A program made the position numbers and the translations under genes. Of a stretch of DNA of 64,000 bases, positions 7,462 to 15,871 are shown one piece after another. The notes below the pieces were generated by a model. It was not told the DNA's origin. It saw only the letters and a program-made list of their open reading frames with translations, and searched no databases. Each line of letters opens with the position of its first letter. The stretch's first letter is position 1. Source of the stretch: Pseudalgibacter alginicilyticus (GTDB lineage: Bacteria; Bacteroidota; Bacteroidia; Flavobacteriales; Flavobacteriaceae); NCBI RefSeq assembly GCF_001310225.1, contig NZ_CP012898.1:3213501-3277500 (forward strand), read 5' to 3'.

Positions 7462-8924
7462 AAGTAAATTACGCCTTTACAACATGCATATTAATCTTGT
7501 TTTCTTTTTACTCTATTGGACAAAATAAACTATCCCAAAGCCAAGTCTTAGAAGACTACACTATTTTCAAAGAAATTCTAACCACAGGACATCCAAGTTT
7601 ATATGAATATACTTCAAAACCTGAATGGGATAGTATTTTTAATACGTTTGAGCAAAAAGACATTAAGGAAATAAGGACTTCTAATGACTTCTTTAAGTCT
7701 ATCTCCACTATTGCTGACAAGGCAAAAGACGGTCATTTAGTAATACACCATCCAAAAATGGACACGGTACCTCCATTATTCCCATTACTATTGAAAATCA
7801 TAGATGGGAAACTATATACTGACACTGATGATTTTAGAATTCCCCTTGGTTCTGAAATAACCTCTATCAATGGCAAGTCTTCTCAAACTATTCTAAAAGA
7901 CTTATTGAAGTATGCACCATCAGATGGTTTCAACTTAACGAAAAAATACCGACAAATAGAAAAAGAATTCGGGATACTTCATTTTTACGAATATGGAAGT
8001 AAAGAAAGTTATTCTGTAAAATACACGACCGCAGACGGTGAAGTGAAAACAAATATAATTGCTCCAAAGTCATTTAAAAGCATCGGTAACCGATACCCTA
8101 ATAGAAATTCTCACTTTGCAGCGTATCATCAAGACACAAATCGACTTGACTACTTTAGAAATAGAATAGCAGAAAAATGGCCATTTGTTTATTATATAGA
8201 CTCCATAAATACGGCAGTATTAACCGTTAACTCATTCGGTTTAGACCCACAGGAATTTAAATCAAAGCTAATTGGTTTATTTAAAGAAATTAAGAAGAAG
8301 AAAGCCGAAAACCTTATAATAGATGTTAGGCAAAACATTGGAGGGTACAGAATCAACGCAATTAACTTGTACTCTTTTTTGACGAATGAGCCTTTTAAAC
8401 AAAGAATATCAGAAAGTGCTGTTACAAATGTGTTACCTCAAGAAAAATATATTATTCATACAATGTCTGATTATACTGAATTCTTCGAAATGTATTTTGC
8501 TTCAGCTCAAAAAGAGGATGAGCGGTGGATATTAACAGAAGACCACGCTCAAGCTGAAATGATTCCATATAAAAAACCATTTAAAGGAAATGTCTATGTA
8601 TTAATTGGAGGCAACACCTATTCTGCTGCTAGTGCGTTTGCCTTAAGTGCGAAAAACGACAAAAATATAACTCTTGTTGGTGAAGAAACTGGAGGGGGCT
8701 ACTATTTCCATACGGCTCAATATTCTGCCTTATACGAACTTCCAAATTCTAAAATAATGGTACGTATGCCATTTGTAAAAATTGATAAATATGTTTTTGA
8801 TAATTCTGTTCCAAAAGGGAGTGGAATATTGCCCGATAAAGAAGTAACCTTAACTGTTGAGGACTTAATTAAAGGAACAGATAGCCAGTTAGATTTTGTA
8901 GTTAAACAGATTAGCATAAAATAA
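7458..8924 (+). CDS. S41 family peptidase (C-terminal-processing-like), secreted
   Basis: A 488-residue protein with a signal peptide (TTCILILFSFYSIGQ). An N-terminal helical region with the KDGHLVIHH motif is followed by a small PDZ-like segment (GSEITSINGKSSQTIL). The C-terminal tail-specific protease domain has LIIDVRQNIGG and the nucleophile region GGNTYSAASAFA, where Ser389 is the probable nucleophile, then GEETGGGYY and the GILPDKEV segment characteristic of S41. It probably acts in the periplasm. It overlaps the membrane protein gene by 4 nt, so both are expressed together. The native substrate is unknown. A repeat spacer begins about 25 nt after the stop. Confidence 0.85.
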   Translation: MKVNYAFTTCILILFSFYSIGQNKLSQSQVLEDYTIFKEILTTGHPSLYEYTSKPEWDSIFNTFEQKDIKEIRTSNDFFKSISTIADKAKDGHLVIHHPKMDTVPPLFPLLLKIIDGKLYTDTDDFRIPLGSEITSINGKSSQTILKDLLKYAPSDGFNLTKKYRQIEKEFGILHFYEYGSKESYSVKYTTADGEVKTNIIAPKSFKSIGNRYPNRNSHFAAYHQDTNRLDYFRNRIAEKWPFVYYIDSINTAVLTVNSFGLDPQEFKSKLIGLFKEIKKKKAENLIIDVRQNIGGYRINAINLYSFLTNEPFKQRISESAVTNVLPQEKYIIHTMSDYTEFFEMYFASAQKEDERWILTEDHAQAEMIPYKKPFKGNVYVLIGGNTYSAASAFALSAKNDKNITLVGEETGGGYYFHTAQYSALYELPNSKIMVRMPFVKIDKYVFDNSVPKGSGILPDKEVTLTVEDLIKGTDSQLDFVVKQISIK

Positions 8925-8947
8925 AAAACGTGTGGTGACAATGAACT

Positions 8948-9230
8948 GAGGTAAAAAACAAGTAAAATGACTTAATTGTTCACCAAAGTGTATCTGTGGG
9001 TACTATTTATTTTACATTAATCTCTCTACAAGTTTAGTCTTATTGTGGATAGATGAGTTTTATCTTGACGAAACCTTTTATAATGAAAGGGCTATAAAAA
9101 ATGCCATTAATTTATGCAATGAAGTCCAGATACTCTCTATGTCTTTAGACTATAAAACACCAAATATGATATATAAATTATCGGTTTAAAATAAATTTTT
9201 ACCTGTAGTCATATTTTTCATGACAAAACA
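8948..9230. mobile_element. chimeric spacer A: non-IS block plus IS3 transposase 3' end
   Basis: The first part (8948-9030) is a block also found in spacer D (14066-14143), sharing ACTTAATT/CCTTAATT, CAAAGT and ATCT segments. Next comes CTCTCTACAAG and a junction at GATGAG (9052). From there to 9189 the frame still encodes a transposase tail (DEFYLDETFYN ... SLDYKTPNMIYKLSV, stop), followed by a decayed right inverted repeat ending near 9230. The rest of the transposon is absent. Intergenic region 8925-9271 contains nothing else. Confidence 0.7.
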
Positions 9231-9271
9231 TATAAACAAAATCTAAATTAAACATCATCAGAGTTTACTAA

Positions 9272-9622
9272 CTAAGCGTTTTTGCCAAAGATTTTTTTTC
9301 TGTGATTGACCCCCCAATTATATAATTCCAAAATAACTTTTTTTAATGTTTTGGAATGTGCTGTAGGTGTATATTCTGTTCTTACAGGGAAACCATTTAA
9401 AACCGTTCTAGTAATTAACTGGTTTTCTTCCATATCTTTTAATTCTTTTGATAATACTTTGGTACTTAATTTTGGAATACTACGTTCAATTTCTCTAAAA
9501 TGCTTATTGCCTTCCCAAATTGAAATTAAGATTAAAATCTTCCATTTGCCACCTATAACATCTAAGGTATCTCTTACAGGTAATAAGGCAGACATACATT
9601 CTTTGTGTTCTTTCTTTTTCAT
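9272..9622 (-). CDS. HxlR family transcriptional regulator
   Basis: A 116-residue winged-helix protein of the HxlR/MarR-like family: KECMSALLPVRDTLDVIGGK with the conserved N-terminal Cys9, then KWKILILISI, FREIERSIPKLSTKVLSKEL (recognition region) and RTVLNGFPVRTEYTPT (wing). In several HxlR proteins this cysteine senses quinones or electrophiles; whether it does so here is inference. It is transcribed divergently from the DoxX gene across a 111-bp gap with a perfect 30-bp palindrome, a textbook arrangement for control of both genes. Confidence 0.9.
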   Translation of the reverse strand: MKKKEHKECMSALLPVRDTLDVIGGKWKILILISIWEGNKHFREIERSIPKLSTKVLSKELKDMEENQLITRTVLNGFPVRTEYTPTAHSKTLKKVILELYNWGVNHRKKIFGKNA

Positions 9623-9641
9623 TATTATTGTTTCATGATTA

Positions 9642-9671
9642 CCTTTAGGTAACTAGTTACCTAAAGGTATC
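9642..9671. promoter_or_regulatory. perfect 30-bp palindromic operator between hxlR-type gene and doxX
   Basis: The half site TACCTTTAGGTAACT is followed by its exact complement. Each half itself contains TACC...GGTA, so two adjacent dyads are present. A weaker pair, GATTAC (9675-9680) and GGTAATC (9685-9691), lies just to the right. This is the expected place for binding by the HxlR regulator. Confidence 0.75.
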
Positions 9672-9700
9672 TGATTACTAATGGTAATCAAAAATAGTTA

Positions 9701-9708
9701 ATTTTGGC
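9701..9708 (+). promoter_or_regulatory. candidate -7 element for doxX
   Basis: TAATTTTG matches TAnnTTTG, 25 nt before the ATG. The -33 position would fall near 9680, in the secondary GATTAC/GGTAATC dyad and close to the 30-bp palindrome, so a bound repressor would block the promoter. Confidence 0.45.
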
Positions 9709-9733
9709 ATAGTATTAATAACAAAAATTTAAA

Positions 9734-10111
9734 ATGAAAAATAAGGTTTTAACAGTTTTATGTATTCTTTTCGGATTAATGATGATTAATTCAGGTTTAA
9801 ACAAATTCTTTAACTACATGCCAATGCCAGAGATGTCTGAAAAAATGATGCAAATAATGGGCGGATTTATGACTATAAAATGGATTTCTCCCCTTGTAGC
9901 CATTGTTGAAATCATTGGTGGAGTTTTAATTGCAATACCTAAAAAAAGAGCTTTAGGTGCCATCGTAATTCTTCCAGTGATGATTGGAATTTTTGTGCAT
10001 CATTTAGTACACGATATAGCTGGTATCTCAATAGCTCTAATTTTATTGGCTATAAATTTATGGGCAATTATGGCTAGTTGGGATAAATACAAACCAATTA
10101 TAGAAAATTAG
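9734..10111 (+). CDS. DoxX family membrane protein
   Basis: A 125-residue protein with four hydrophobic segments. These are a first helix (KVLTVLCILFGLMMINSG) with the NKFF motif after it, SPLVAIVEIIGGVLIAIP, ALGAIVILPVMIGIFVHHLV and ISIALILLAINLWAIMAS. DoxX-type proteins are small quinone- or thiol-linked membrane proteins of mostly unclear function, and pairing with an HxlR regulator is common. Inference: the pair responds to electrophile or quinone stress. No other gene follows before spacer B. Confidence 0.8.
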   Translation: MKNKVLTVLCILFGLMMINSGLNKFFNYMPMPEMSEKMMQIMGGFMTIKWISPLVAIVEIIGGVLIAIPKKRALGAIVILPVMIGIFVHHLVHDIAGISIALILLAINLWAIMASWDKYKPIIEN

Positions 10112-10189
10112 TTAGTTTAATTAAACCTTAGTAGTAAATTTTAAACTTAGCAGATTATTCAAAAAACACTGCTGTGAAGTGCTGTGGAA

Positions 10190-10467
10190 AAACAAAAGCT
10201 TGTTTTAATAGCTTATTACACATGGTTATTAGGTAAATTTTTATTTCTTATTTAATAGTCATAAATCTATCTACAAGTCTTATTGTTGATAGATGAGTTT
10301 TATCTTGACGAAACTTTTTATTGTGAACCTTACGCTAAAAGGGTTGTAAAAAATGCCATTAAATTATGGGGTACCCTATGCTTTTATACTATAAAACACC
10401 AAATATGGTATATAAATTATCGGTTTAAAATGAATTTTAATCTGTAGCCATATTTCAGGACAAGGCA
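10190..10467. mobile_element. chimeric spacer B: non-IS block plus IS3 transposase 3' end
   Basis: It begins with AAAAGCTTGTTTTAATAGC, which is almost identical in spacer C (12634 on). It continues through AGTCATAAATCT and the junction TTGATAGATGAG (about 10297). It then follows the transposase tail (DEFYLDETFYCE) with a frameshift near the middle, and ends with a well-kept right IS end (TGTAGCCATATTTCAGGACA) at 10467. The transposase coding part is about 60% the length of that in the intact copy's corresponding region. No independent gene is present. Confidence 0.7.
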
Positions 10468-10700
10468 TTTTGATGCTAAAATAGTTTTTGCTTTGAGTTA
10501 AAATTATTTCATTAACCCAATCACTTATACAAGATTAGTATTAATTTACTTTTATCTTTCTATGCTTATGAGTCATAATTTATAATTTTTGAATTTAGTT
10601 TTATATTCTTCAATTCTCAATATTGATATTTTTGACAAATAGATTCAATTTAAGTGTCTAAATCTATTTTTAATAATTTAATATTCCATAATATAAAACT
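10468..10700. other. leader region of the fucosidase gene
   Basis: AT-rich DNA with no ORF. I see no clear TAnnTTTG/TTTG pair at promoter spacing. Together with the spacer it makes up the 589-bp gap between doxX and the fucosidase gene. Confidence 0.3.
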
Positions 10701-12458
10701 ATGAAAACCTTAATGCTAAGTTGTACGGTAATTATGTTACTACTGAATTCTGTACATTCACAATCTACTAACGATTCACTTGACCCTTATGCTGATGAAA
10801 CGCTAGCTGAACGTGATGCGCGTATGGAATGGTTTCGTGTTGCAAGATTTGGAATGTTTATACACTGGGGTGTTTATGCTGTACCAGCAGGAATTTACAA
10901 AGGTGAAAAAGCAGGAAAATATGGCGAATGGATTATGTCAGACGCAAGCATACCCATGGCCACATATCAACAATACTCTAAAGCGTTTAATCCTGTTAAA
11001 TACAATCCAGAAGCTTGGGTAAAACTAGCTAAGGATGCAGGCATGAAATATATTGTTATTACGTCTAAACATCATGATGGTTTTGCTCTGTTCGATTCTA
11101 AAGTTTCGGAATGGGATATTATGGATGCTTCTCCCTACAAAAAAGACCTGATTGCTCCCTTGGCAGAGGCATGTAAAAAACATGGCATTAAGTTAGGACT
11201 TTACTATTCGCAAGCTCAGGATTGGATTCAGGGTGGTTCAGCTAGAGGCAATAATAAAAAAGGCAAGTGGGATCCAGCTCAGGAACATGATATGGACGAT
11301 TATATAAAAAATATTGCTGTGCCTCAAGTCAAGGAAATTTTAACACAGTACCAACCTGCTATATTATGGTGGGATACACCACGAGGAATGACTAAAGAAC
11401 GTGCAGAACAATTTTTACCATTATTAAAACTTGCTCCAGGAGTCATTCATAACAACAGATTAGGTGGAGATTACGAAGGTGATATTAGTACTCCTGAACA
11501 ATTTATCCCAGGTACTGGGTTATCTGGTGATTGGGAATCATGCATGACGATGAACAACACTTGGGGATATAAAAGTTACGATCACAACTGGAAATCAACA
11601 GAAACACTGATTCAAAATTTGGTTGACATTGCTAGTAAAGGAGGAAATTTCCTTCTTAATGTAGGGCCAACTGCTGAAGGTTTAATCCCAGAGCCAAGTG
11701 TTGAACGTTTAAAAAATATTGGAGAATGGATGGATAAAAATAGTGAGTCGATCTATGGTACAAGCGCTAGTCCTTGCCGTACACCTGCATGGGGGCGTAT
11801 CACCACACTTAACAAAGGAAAAAATACGACACTTTATCTTAATGTTTTTGATTGGCCAGAAAATGGAAAGCTATTTATTCCTATTACCAATAAAGTACAA
11901 TCTTGTAACTTGCTTGTAGATGCGTCTAAAAAATATAAAACCAAAACCGACGAGCAGGGTACCACAATTTCTTTAGCAGGCAAAGCTCCAGATTCAATAA
12001 GCTCTGTTATTGTATTAGAATTAAACGGTAAACCTATGGTAAGCGATGCAGACAAAATCAAACAAAATAAAGATGGAATCATTCTATTACCTGCTCAAAA
12101 ATCCATAATTAATAATGTAATAGGCTCGCATGTAGTTTACAATAAGAATAATGATTGTATTGATCAATGGTCAAATGCGAAAGCAACCGTAGATTGGGAT
12201 TTCACTGTGGATAAAGCAGGTACATATATTATTTTGCTGGACATAGCATCAGAAGAAGAAAGTGCTATAGAATTAGATGTTGCAGAACAAACAATTAAGA
12301 CCAAACTACCAGCAACAGAAGGATTCACATTTTATAAAACTATTAATGTTGGGGAAGTTGTTATCCAAAAAGCGGGTGATTATAGCATACATATGAAACC
12401 AGATTATAAAGATTGGAAAGCAATCAACTTACAAAAAGTACGGTTGTTGCCTAAATAA
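10701..12458 (+). CDS. alpha-L-fucosidase, GH29 family, secreted
   Basis: A 585-residue protein with a Sec signal peptide (MLSCTVIMLLLNSVHSQS). The GH29 barrel covers about residues 30-350: ARFGMFIHWGVYAVPAG, KYIVITSKHHDGFALFDS, and QPAILWWDTPRG with Asp225 as the likely nucleophile, followed by NFLLNVGPTAEG. Beyond this lie a beta-sandwich (about 360-440) and an extra C-terminal beta domain (about 475-585, WDFTVDKAGTYIILLDIA), probably carbohydrate-binding. It removes terminal alpha-L-fucose (or a similar sugar) from glycans, possibly algal fucose-containing polysaccharides. It stands alone between two spacers, with no SusC/D genes beside it, which is unusual for a flavobacterial glycosidase and fits transfer as a single cassette. 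Confidence 0.9.
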   Translation: MKTLMLSCTVIMLLLNSVHSQSTNDSLDPYADETLAERDARMEWFRVARFGMFIHWGVYAVPAGIYKGEKAGKYGEWIMSDASIPMATYQQYSKAFNPVKYNPEAWVKLAKDAGMKYIVITSKHHDGFALFDSKVSEWDIMDASPYKKDLIAPLAEACKKHGIKLGLYYSQAQDWIQGGSARGNNKKGKWDPAQEHDMDDYIKNIAVPQVKEILTQYQPAILWWDTPRGMTKERAEQFLPLLKLAPGVIHNNRLGGDYEGDISTPEQFIPGTGLSGDWESCMTMNNTWGYKSYDHNWKSTETLIQNLVDIASKGGNFLLNVGPTAEGLIPEPSVERLKNIGEWMDKNSESIYGTSASPCRTPAWGRITTLNKGKNTTLYLNVFDWPENGKLFIPITNKVQSCNLLVDASKKYKTKTDEQGTTISLAGKAPDSISSVIVLELNGKPMVSDADKIKQNKDGIILLPAQKSIINNVIGSHVVYNKNNDCIDQWSNAKATVDWDFTVDKAGTYIILLDIASEEESAIELDVAEQTIKTKLPATEGFTFYKTINVGEVVIQKAGDYSIHMKPDYKDWKAINLQKVRLLPK

Positions 12459-12633
12459 TTCTGGGTTAAGTTATTTAATTAAGAATTATCAAATTTGTAA
12501 TACGAATGAAAAGTCCATTAAACTTGGACTTGCAAAATACGATTTGCTAACAAAGAAATGAGATAAAAGTAAGCTGATTTCGCTAATCTGTGAACAAAAT
12601 TTTATCTGAAGGATTACCGGTTTTTTTATAGGA
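12459..12633. other. intergenic DNA after the fucosidase gene
   Basis: No gene. A short dyad AATTCT/AGAATT lies right after the stop without a following T-run, so it is not a convincing terminator. The stretch leads into spacer C. Confidence 0.3.
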
Positions 12634-12813
12634 AAAGCTTGTTTTAATAGCTTATTACACATGGTTATTAGGCAAATTTTATTTCTTAACCAATAGTCAT
12701 AAATCTCTCTACAAGTCTTATTGTTGATAGACGAGTTTTATCTTGACGAAACCTTTTATTGTGCCCCGTACTGAATAAAGACTACATAATTTTAAACATT
12801 ATGTACAAAAACC
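12634..12813. mobile_element. chimeric spacer C with abutting IS left end
   Basis: The first part (12634-12765) is nearly identical to spacer B: AAGCTTGTTTTAATAGCTTA, AGTCATAAATCTCTCTACAA, then the GATGAG-type junction (here GACGAG) and the start of the transposase tail, cut off after about 35 bp. From about 12767 it switches to the LEFT end of the IS (ACTGAATAAAGACTACATAA ... TTATGTACAAAAA), that is, the start of orfA. So a right-part fragment is joined to a left-end fragment in tail-to-head order. This suggests a second insertion into the first followed by deletion. Confidence 0.7.
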
Positions 12814-12854
12814 ATTATCTCAAATACTAAAAAGTTTTTTCTACTCAAATCAAA

Positions 12855-12883
12855 TTTGTTTGTTAAAAATAAAGATATATTTG
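12855..12883 (+). promoter_or_regulatory. candidate promoter for the Cys-rich lipoprotein gene
   Basis: TTTG (12855-12858) and TATATTTG (12876-12883) lie 17 nt apart, fitting the Bacteroidota promoter pattern. The transcript would have a leader of about 130 nt before the ATG at 13021. Confidence 0.5.
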
Positions 12884-13020
12884 GCGTAAAATTATTGGGA
12901 ATATGTTTTCTACACGTGAAAACACAATAGATGATACCTCAATACTATTTTCAGTAGTAAATAATATAACAAAAACTACAAATAACAATAACCCAATAAA
13001 CATTAGATAACAACCTGATT

Positions 13021-14013
13021 ATGAATAATATTTTCAATGTATCTGTTCTAACATTTTTTATAATTGTCACTTTACAGTCTTGTGACTCTAACGACGATTT
13101 TACCTCTTACGAACAAGTAATAACAACAGATTTAGCAAATAAAGTGATTACTACAGCAAGTTCTATTAATGATTATAACTTCTTTGTAAATAATGCGGCA
13201 AATAGCAGCTGTAGTTTTATACAATATACTTGGGGTTATTTTAATAATCCTGAAGGAGATTATTATGAATTTACTTTAGGGCCTATAGAATCATTAGATA
13301 TGTGGCTTAAAGAGTATGAGGATGCAAAAACAGATGCATTGAAAGCTACAGGCATACAATTTTCTAACGAAGATTTTTTTATAAAACAATTAAATAATCC
13401 AAGTGGTTTTGCAGGTATATCTGAAAGGGAATCAATTTTAGAATACTTTGAATATTGTTATTTAACTTGGACTGAGACTTCTGTTTATTCTGTACCTTTT
13501 TCTGACATTTCTATAAATTGTGATAGTAATGCAACAATATACTTTTGGTTATTTGATGAGAATGGTAAAGTTGATAGTTTTGAGGGTATTGGTTTAAATT
13601 CATTAGATGGATTATTGACAGATTATAATTTAGATAATAATACAAATTATAGTAACGATAATATACGGATTGGTAGTGTAACCTACACTTCCAACAACGA
13701 AGAGTTATGGCTTAGAGATCAAGATGATTTGATGAATTACTTTGAAAACTGTATGCTATCAAGAGATACTTCTGAGAGCGACTGTTTAAACTTTGTTTAT
13801 CCTTTGCAGGTAAATCGTACAAATAAACAAATAGATGACGTAATTACTCTAGAAAATGATGAAGATTTGGTAACTACTTTTAATACAAATGCAGACGAAC
13901 TAACTTTTATATTCCCTATAAAATTATTAGGTGCGGATGGAACTCATTTAATTGTAGAGTCTAATGATAATCTTGAAAATGCTATAGATAATTCAGTTGA
14001 TTACTGTTACTAA
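13021..14013 (+). CDS. hypothetical lipoprotein with three Cys-bounded repeats
   Basis: I do not recognise a named family. The N-terminus is a lipoprotein signal (SVLTFFIIVTLQSC, lipid-anchor Cys21). The 330-residue protein is acidic and appears to hold three tandem units. Each has a Cys near its start, aromatic beta strands, a middle L-S/G-L-D-like stretch and a closing aromatic-x-x-Cys: unit 1 about 50-153 (SSCSFIQYTW ... YFEYCYL), unit 2 about 165-245 (ISINCDSNATIYFW ... YFENCML), unit 3 about 254-330 (SDCLNFVYPLQVNR ... SVDYCY). The paired cysteines could form one disulfide per unit. Unit 3 resembles a CxxFVYPLxV motif frequent in flavobacterial surface lipoproteins. It is probably exposed at the cell surface; function unknown. 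Confidence 0.7.
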   Translation: MNNIFNVSVLTFFIIVTLQSCDSNDDFTSYEQVITTDLANKVITTASSINDYNFFVNNAANSSCSFIQYTWGYFNNPEGDYYEFTLGPIESLDMWLKEYEDAKTDALKATGIQFSNEDFFIKQLNNPSGFAGISERESILEYFEYCYLTWTETSVYSVPFSDISINCDSNATIYFWLFDENGKVDSFEGIGLNSLDGLLTDYNLDNNTNYSNDNIRIGSVTYTSNNEELWLRDQDDLMNYFENCMLSRDTSESDCLNFVYPLQVNRTNKQIDDVITLENDEDLVTTFNTNADELTFIFPIKLLGADGTHLIVESNDNLENAIDNSVDYCY

Positions 14014-14054
14014 ATCTTTTAAAGAATTGTAAAAAAGTCAGCTCATAACAAAGT

Positions 14055-14432
14055 ACTGTGGTGAAAAGTAGGTAAAGTACCTTAATTTTTTATCAAAGTA
14101 TATCTATGGTGTATTATCATACATCAATCTTGATTTTGTAATTGCAATATCTTGTTTTATAGCTGATTACATATTGCGCAGCAATTAAGGCTCTTTATCT
14201 TTTCTTACTAAGCACCCATAAATCTCTCGACAAGTTTTATTGTTGAAGAACAAATTTTATCTGCCAAACCTTTGATGAGTTAGCACAGGCCAAAAGCGCT
14301 TTAAAAAATGTTATTAATTATTCTACTGCAGTTAGATTACATGTATCTTTAGACTATGAAAGACCAATTATGGTGTGTAAATTATCAGCGTAAATTCAAT
14401 TTTAACCTGTAATCCTATTTTAGGATGAAATA
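14055..14432. mobile_element. chimeric spacer D: longest copy, with both non-IS blocks
   Basis: It contains the block shared with spacer A (14066-14143), then the block shared with B and C (from about 14150, TTGTTTTATAGCTGATTACA; CATAAATCTC at 14217-14226; ACAAG near 14231), then the transposase tail. The tail remains open for more than 40 codons (QTFDELAQAKSALKNVINYS ... SLDYERPIMVCKLSA, stop near 14393). A worn right IS end closes it at about 14432. It appears to be the most complete form of the spacer. The gap 14014-14457 holds nothing else. Confidence 0.7.
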
Positions 14433-14457
14433 TCTTAAAAAATTAAGAGAACTTTAA

Positions 14458-15408
14458 ATGAAATCAAATAAATCAATCGCAATTTTGTTAGGCGTATTAT
14501 CCGCCTTATTTTTTGCAGTAACTTTTGTATTAAATAGATTAATGTCGGTCGATGGTGGACATTGGATTTGGAGTGCTTCACTACGTTTCTTTTGGATGAT
14601 TCCTTTTCTTTTGGTTTTAGTTCTTTTTAGAAAAAATTTGAAACCATTGCTGATAGAAATGAAAAAAAAACCTTGGCAATGGATGTTGTGGAGTACAATA
14701 GGTTTTGGCATTTTTTACGCACCTCTAACCTTTGCTGCTGCTTATGGGCCCTCTTGGCTTGTAGCAAGTACTTGGCAAATTACAATTGTAGCGGGAATGT
14801 TAATATCACCCATTATTAATAAAACAAGTTTTAAAAAAAACATATCATTGCAAGCTCTTCTTTTCTCATTAATCATATTGTTAGGCATATTAATTATGCA
14901 AATAAGTCAAGCAAAATCCATTTCAATGAATGAACTCTTACTGGGTACAATCCCCGTTTTAATAGCTGCTTTTGCATACCCATTAGGTAATCGCAAAATG
15001 ATGCAGGTTACTAACGGAAAACTAAATGCCATTCAAAGAACCTTAGGAATGACCTTAGGAAGTTTGCCTTTTTGGTTATTATTGTCAATTTTTGGAGTTA
15101 CCATCAATAAATTCCCAAATGAACTACAGGTGTACCAAACACTAATTGTTGCTATATGTTCTGGTGTAATTGCGACAGTTTTGTTTTTTATGGCTACAGA
15201 TAAAGTTCAAAAAGATGAAAAAGCATTAGCTTCTGTAGAAGCCACACAATCTGCTGAAGTTCTATTTGCTCTTGTGGGAGAAATTATTATATTAAAAATT
15301 CACCTACCAGATATTTACTCCATTATAGGAATTGCATTAGTAATTATTGGTATGTTGTTACATAGTTTTAAAAAAGAAAAGAGAACTGTTAGTGGTTTGC
15401 AAGATTAA
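14458..15408 (+). CDS. DMT superfamily transporter (multidrug-resistance-efflux-like)
   Basis: A 316-residue integral membrane protein with ten hydrophobic segments in two halves, as in the drug/metabolite transporter superfamily. Features include SIAILLGVLSALFFAVTFVL at the N-terminus, WHWSASLRF-like GGHWIWSASLRFFWM, and in the second half SVEATQSAEVLFALVGEIII, matching the end of the duplicated EamA-like fold. It resembles the MdrE-type 'multidrug resistance efflux transporter' family more than sugar transporters. Substrate unknown. The ATG at 14458 lies 26 nt after the end of spacer D, so its promoter may be inside the spacer. It is a single-gene cassette. Confidence 0.8.
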   Translation: MKSNKSIAILLGVLSALFFAVTFVLNRLMSVDGGHWIWSASLRFFWMIPFLLVLVLFRKNLKPLLIEMKKKPWQWMLWSTIGFGIFYAPLTFAAAYGPSWLVASTWQITIVAGMLISPIINKTSFKKNISLQALLFSLIILLGILIMQISQAKSISMNELLLGTIPVLIAAFAYPLGNRKMMQVTNGKLNAIQRTLGMTLGSLPFWLLLSIFGVTINKFPNELQVYQTLIVAICSGVIATVLFFMATDKVQKDEKALASVEATQSAEVLFALVGEIIILKIHLPDIYSIIGIALVIIGMLLHSFKKEKRTVSGLQD

Positions 15409-15871
15409 AGGTTAGTTGCTTACGGAAATACTTACAGACTTTCTGTCGGTGCTTTTTTTATTAAATTAGTTGTGGAAACACGTCGCAAATGATACATCTA
15501 TATGTTATATTTATGAATAAATTTTAAACAGATTATAAGGCTTCTTTTTTCTAAATAAAATTATTTGAGGTAAGCTAAACAGGCATGTGGTGTTTGGTTT
15601 ATGGGGTTTAGACGTTGTACCTATTTTTGGTATATTTGATGAATGAGTATTTATAATGAACAGAACATATCTGGCTATAGTGATATAGGTTTTAGTGTTC
15701 AATCCAAAGTTTAGTGTGTTTTTAAAATATCCATCAAATTTTTTGATTTAGCTTTAAAACAAAAATAAAACACATAAAAAGTTTTGGTTACTTGCTTAGT
15801 AGTGAATTAAATACTTTTATATTTCCTACTATAATCATAGTCTAGGCTCTTAGCCATAAGAAAAATAAACA
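15409..15871. other. intergenic DNA between the DMT transporter and DUF6544 genes
   Basis: No supported gene; a 63-codon minus-strand frame here has no recognisable features. A weak hairpin, ACAGA/TCTGT near 15435-15447, is followed by a run of T (15455-15461) and may terminate the DMT transcript. A TATATTTG string near 15630 could be a promoter element for an unseen transcript. Confidence 0.3.

Noticed and set aside
9052..9189. Short ORF as an independent gene
   Set aside because: It reads as the last 45 codons of an IS3 transposase (ending SLDYKTPNMIYKLSV) with no start codon; it is part of spacer A.
12459..12500. Terminator after the fucosidase gene
   Set aside because: AATTCT/AGAATT can pair, but the loop is long and no T-run follows.
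15511..15702. 63-codon minus-strand ORF in the gap after the DMT gene
   Set aside because: No start context, signal or domain; composition is typical of random AT-rich frames.
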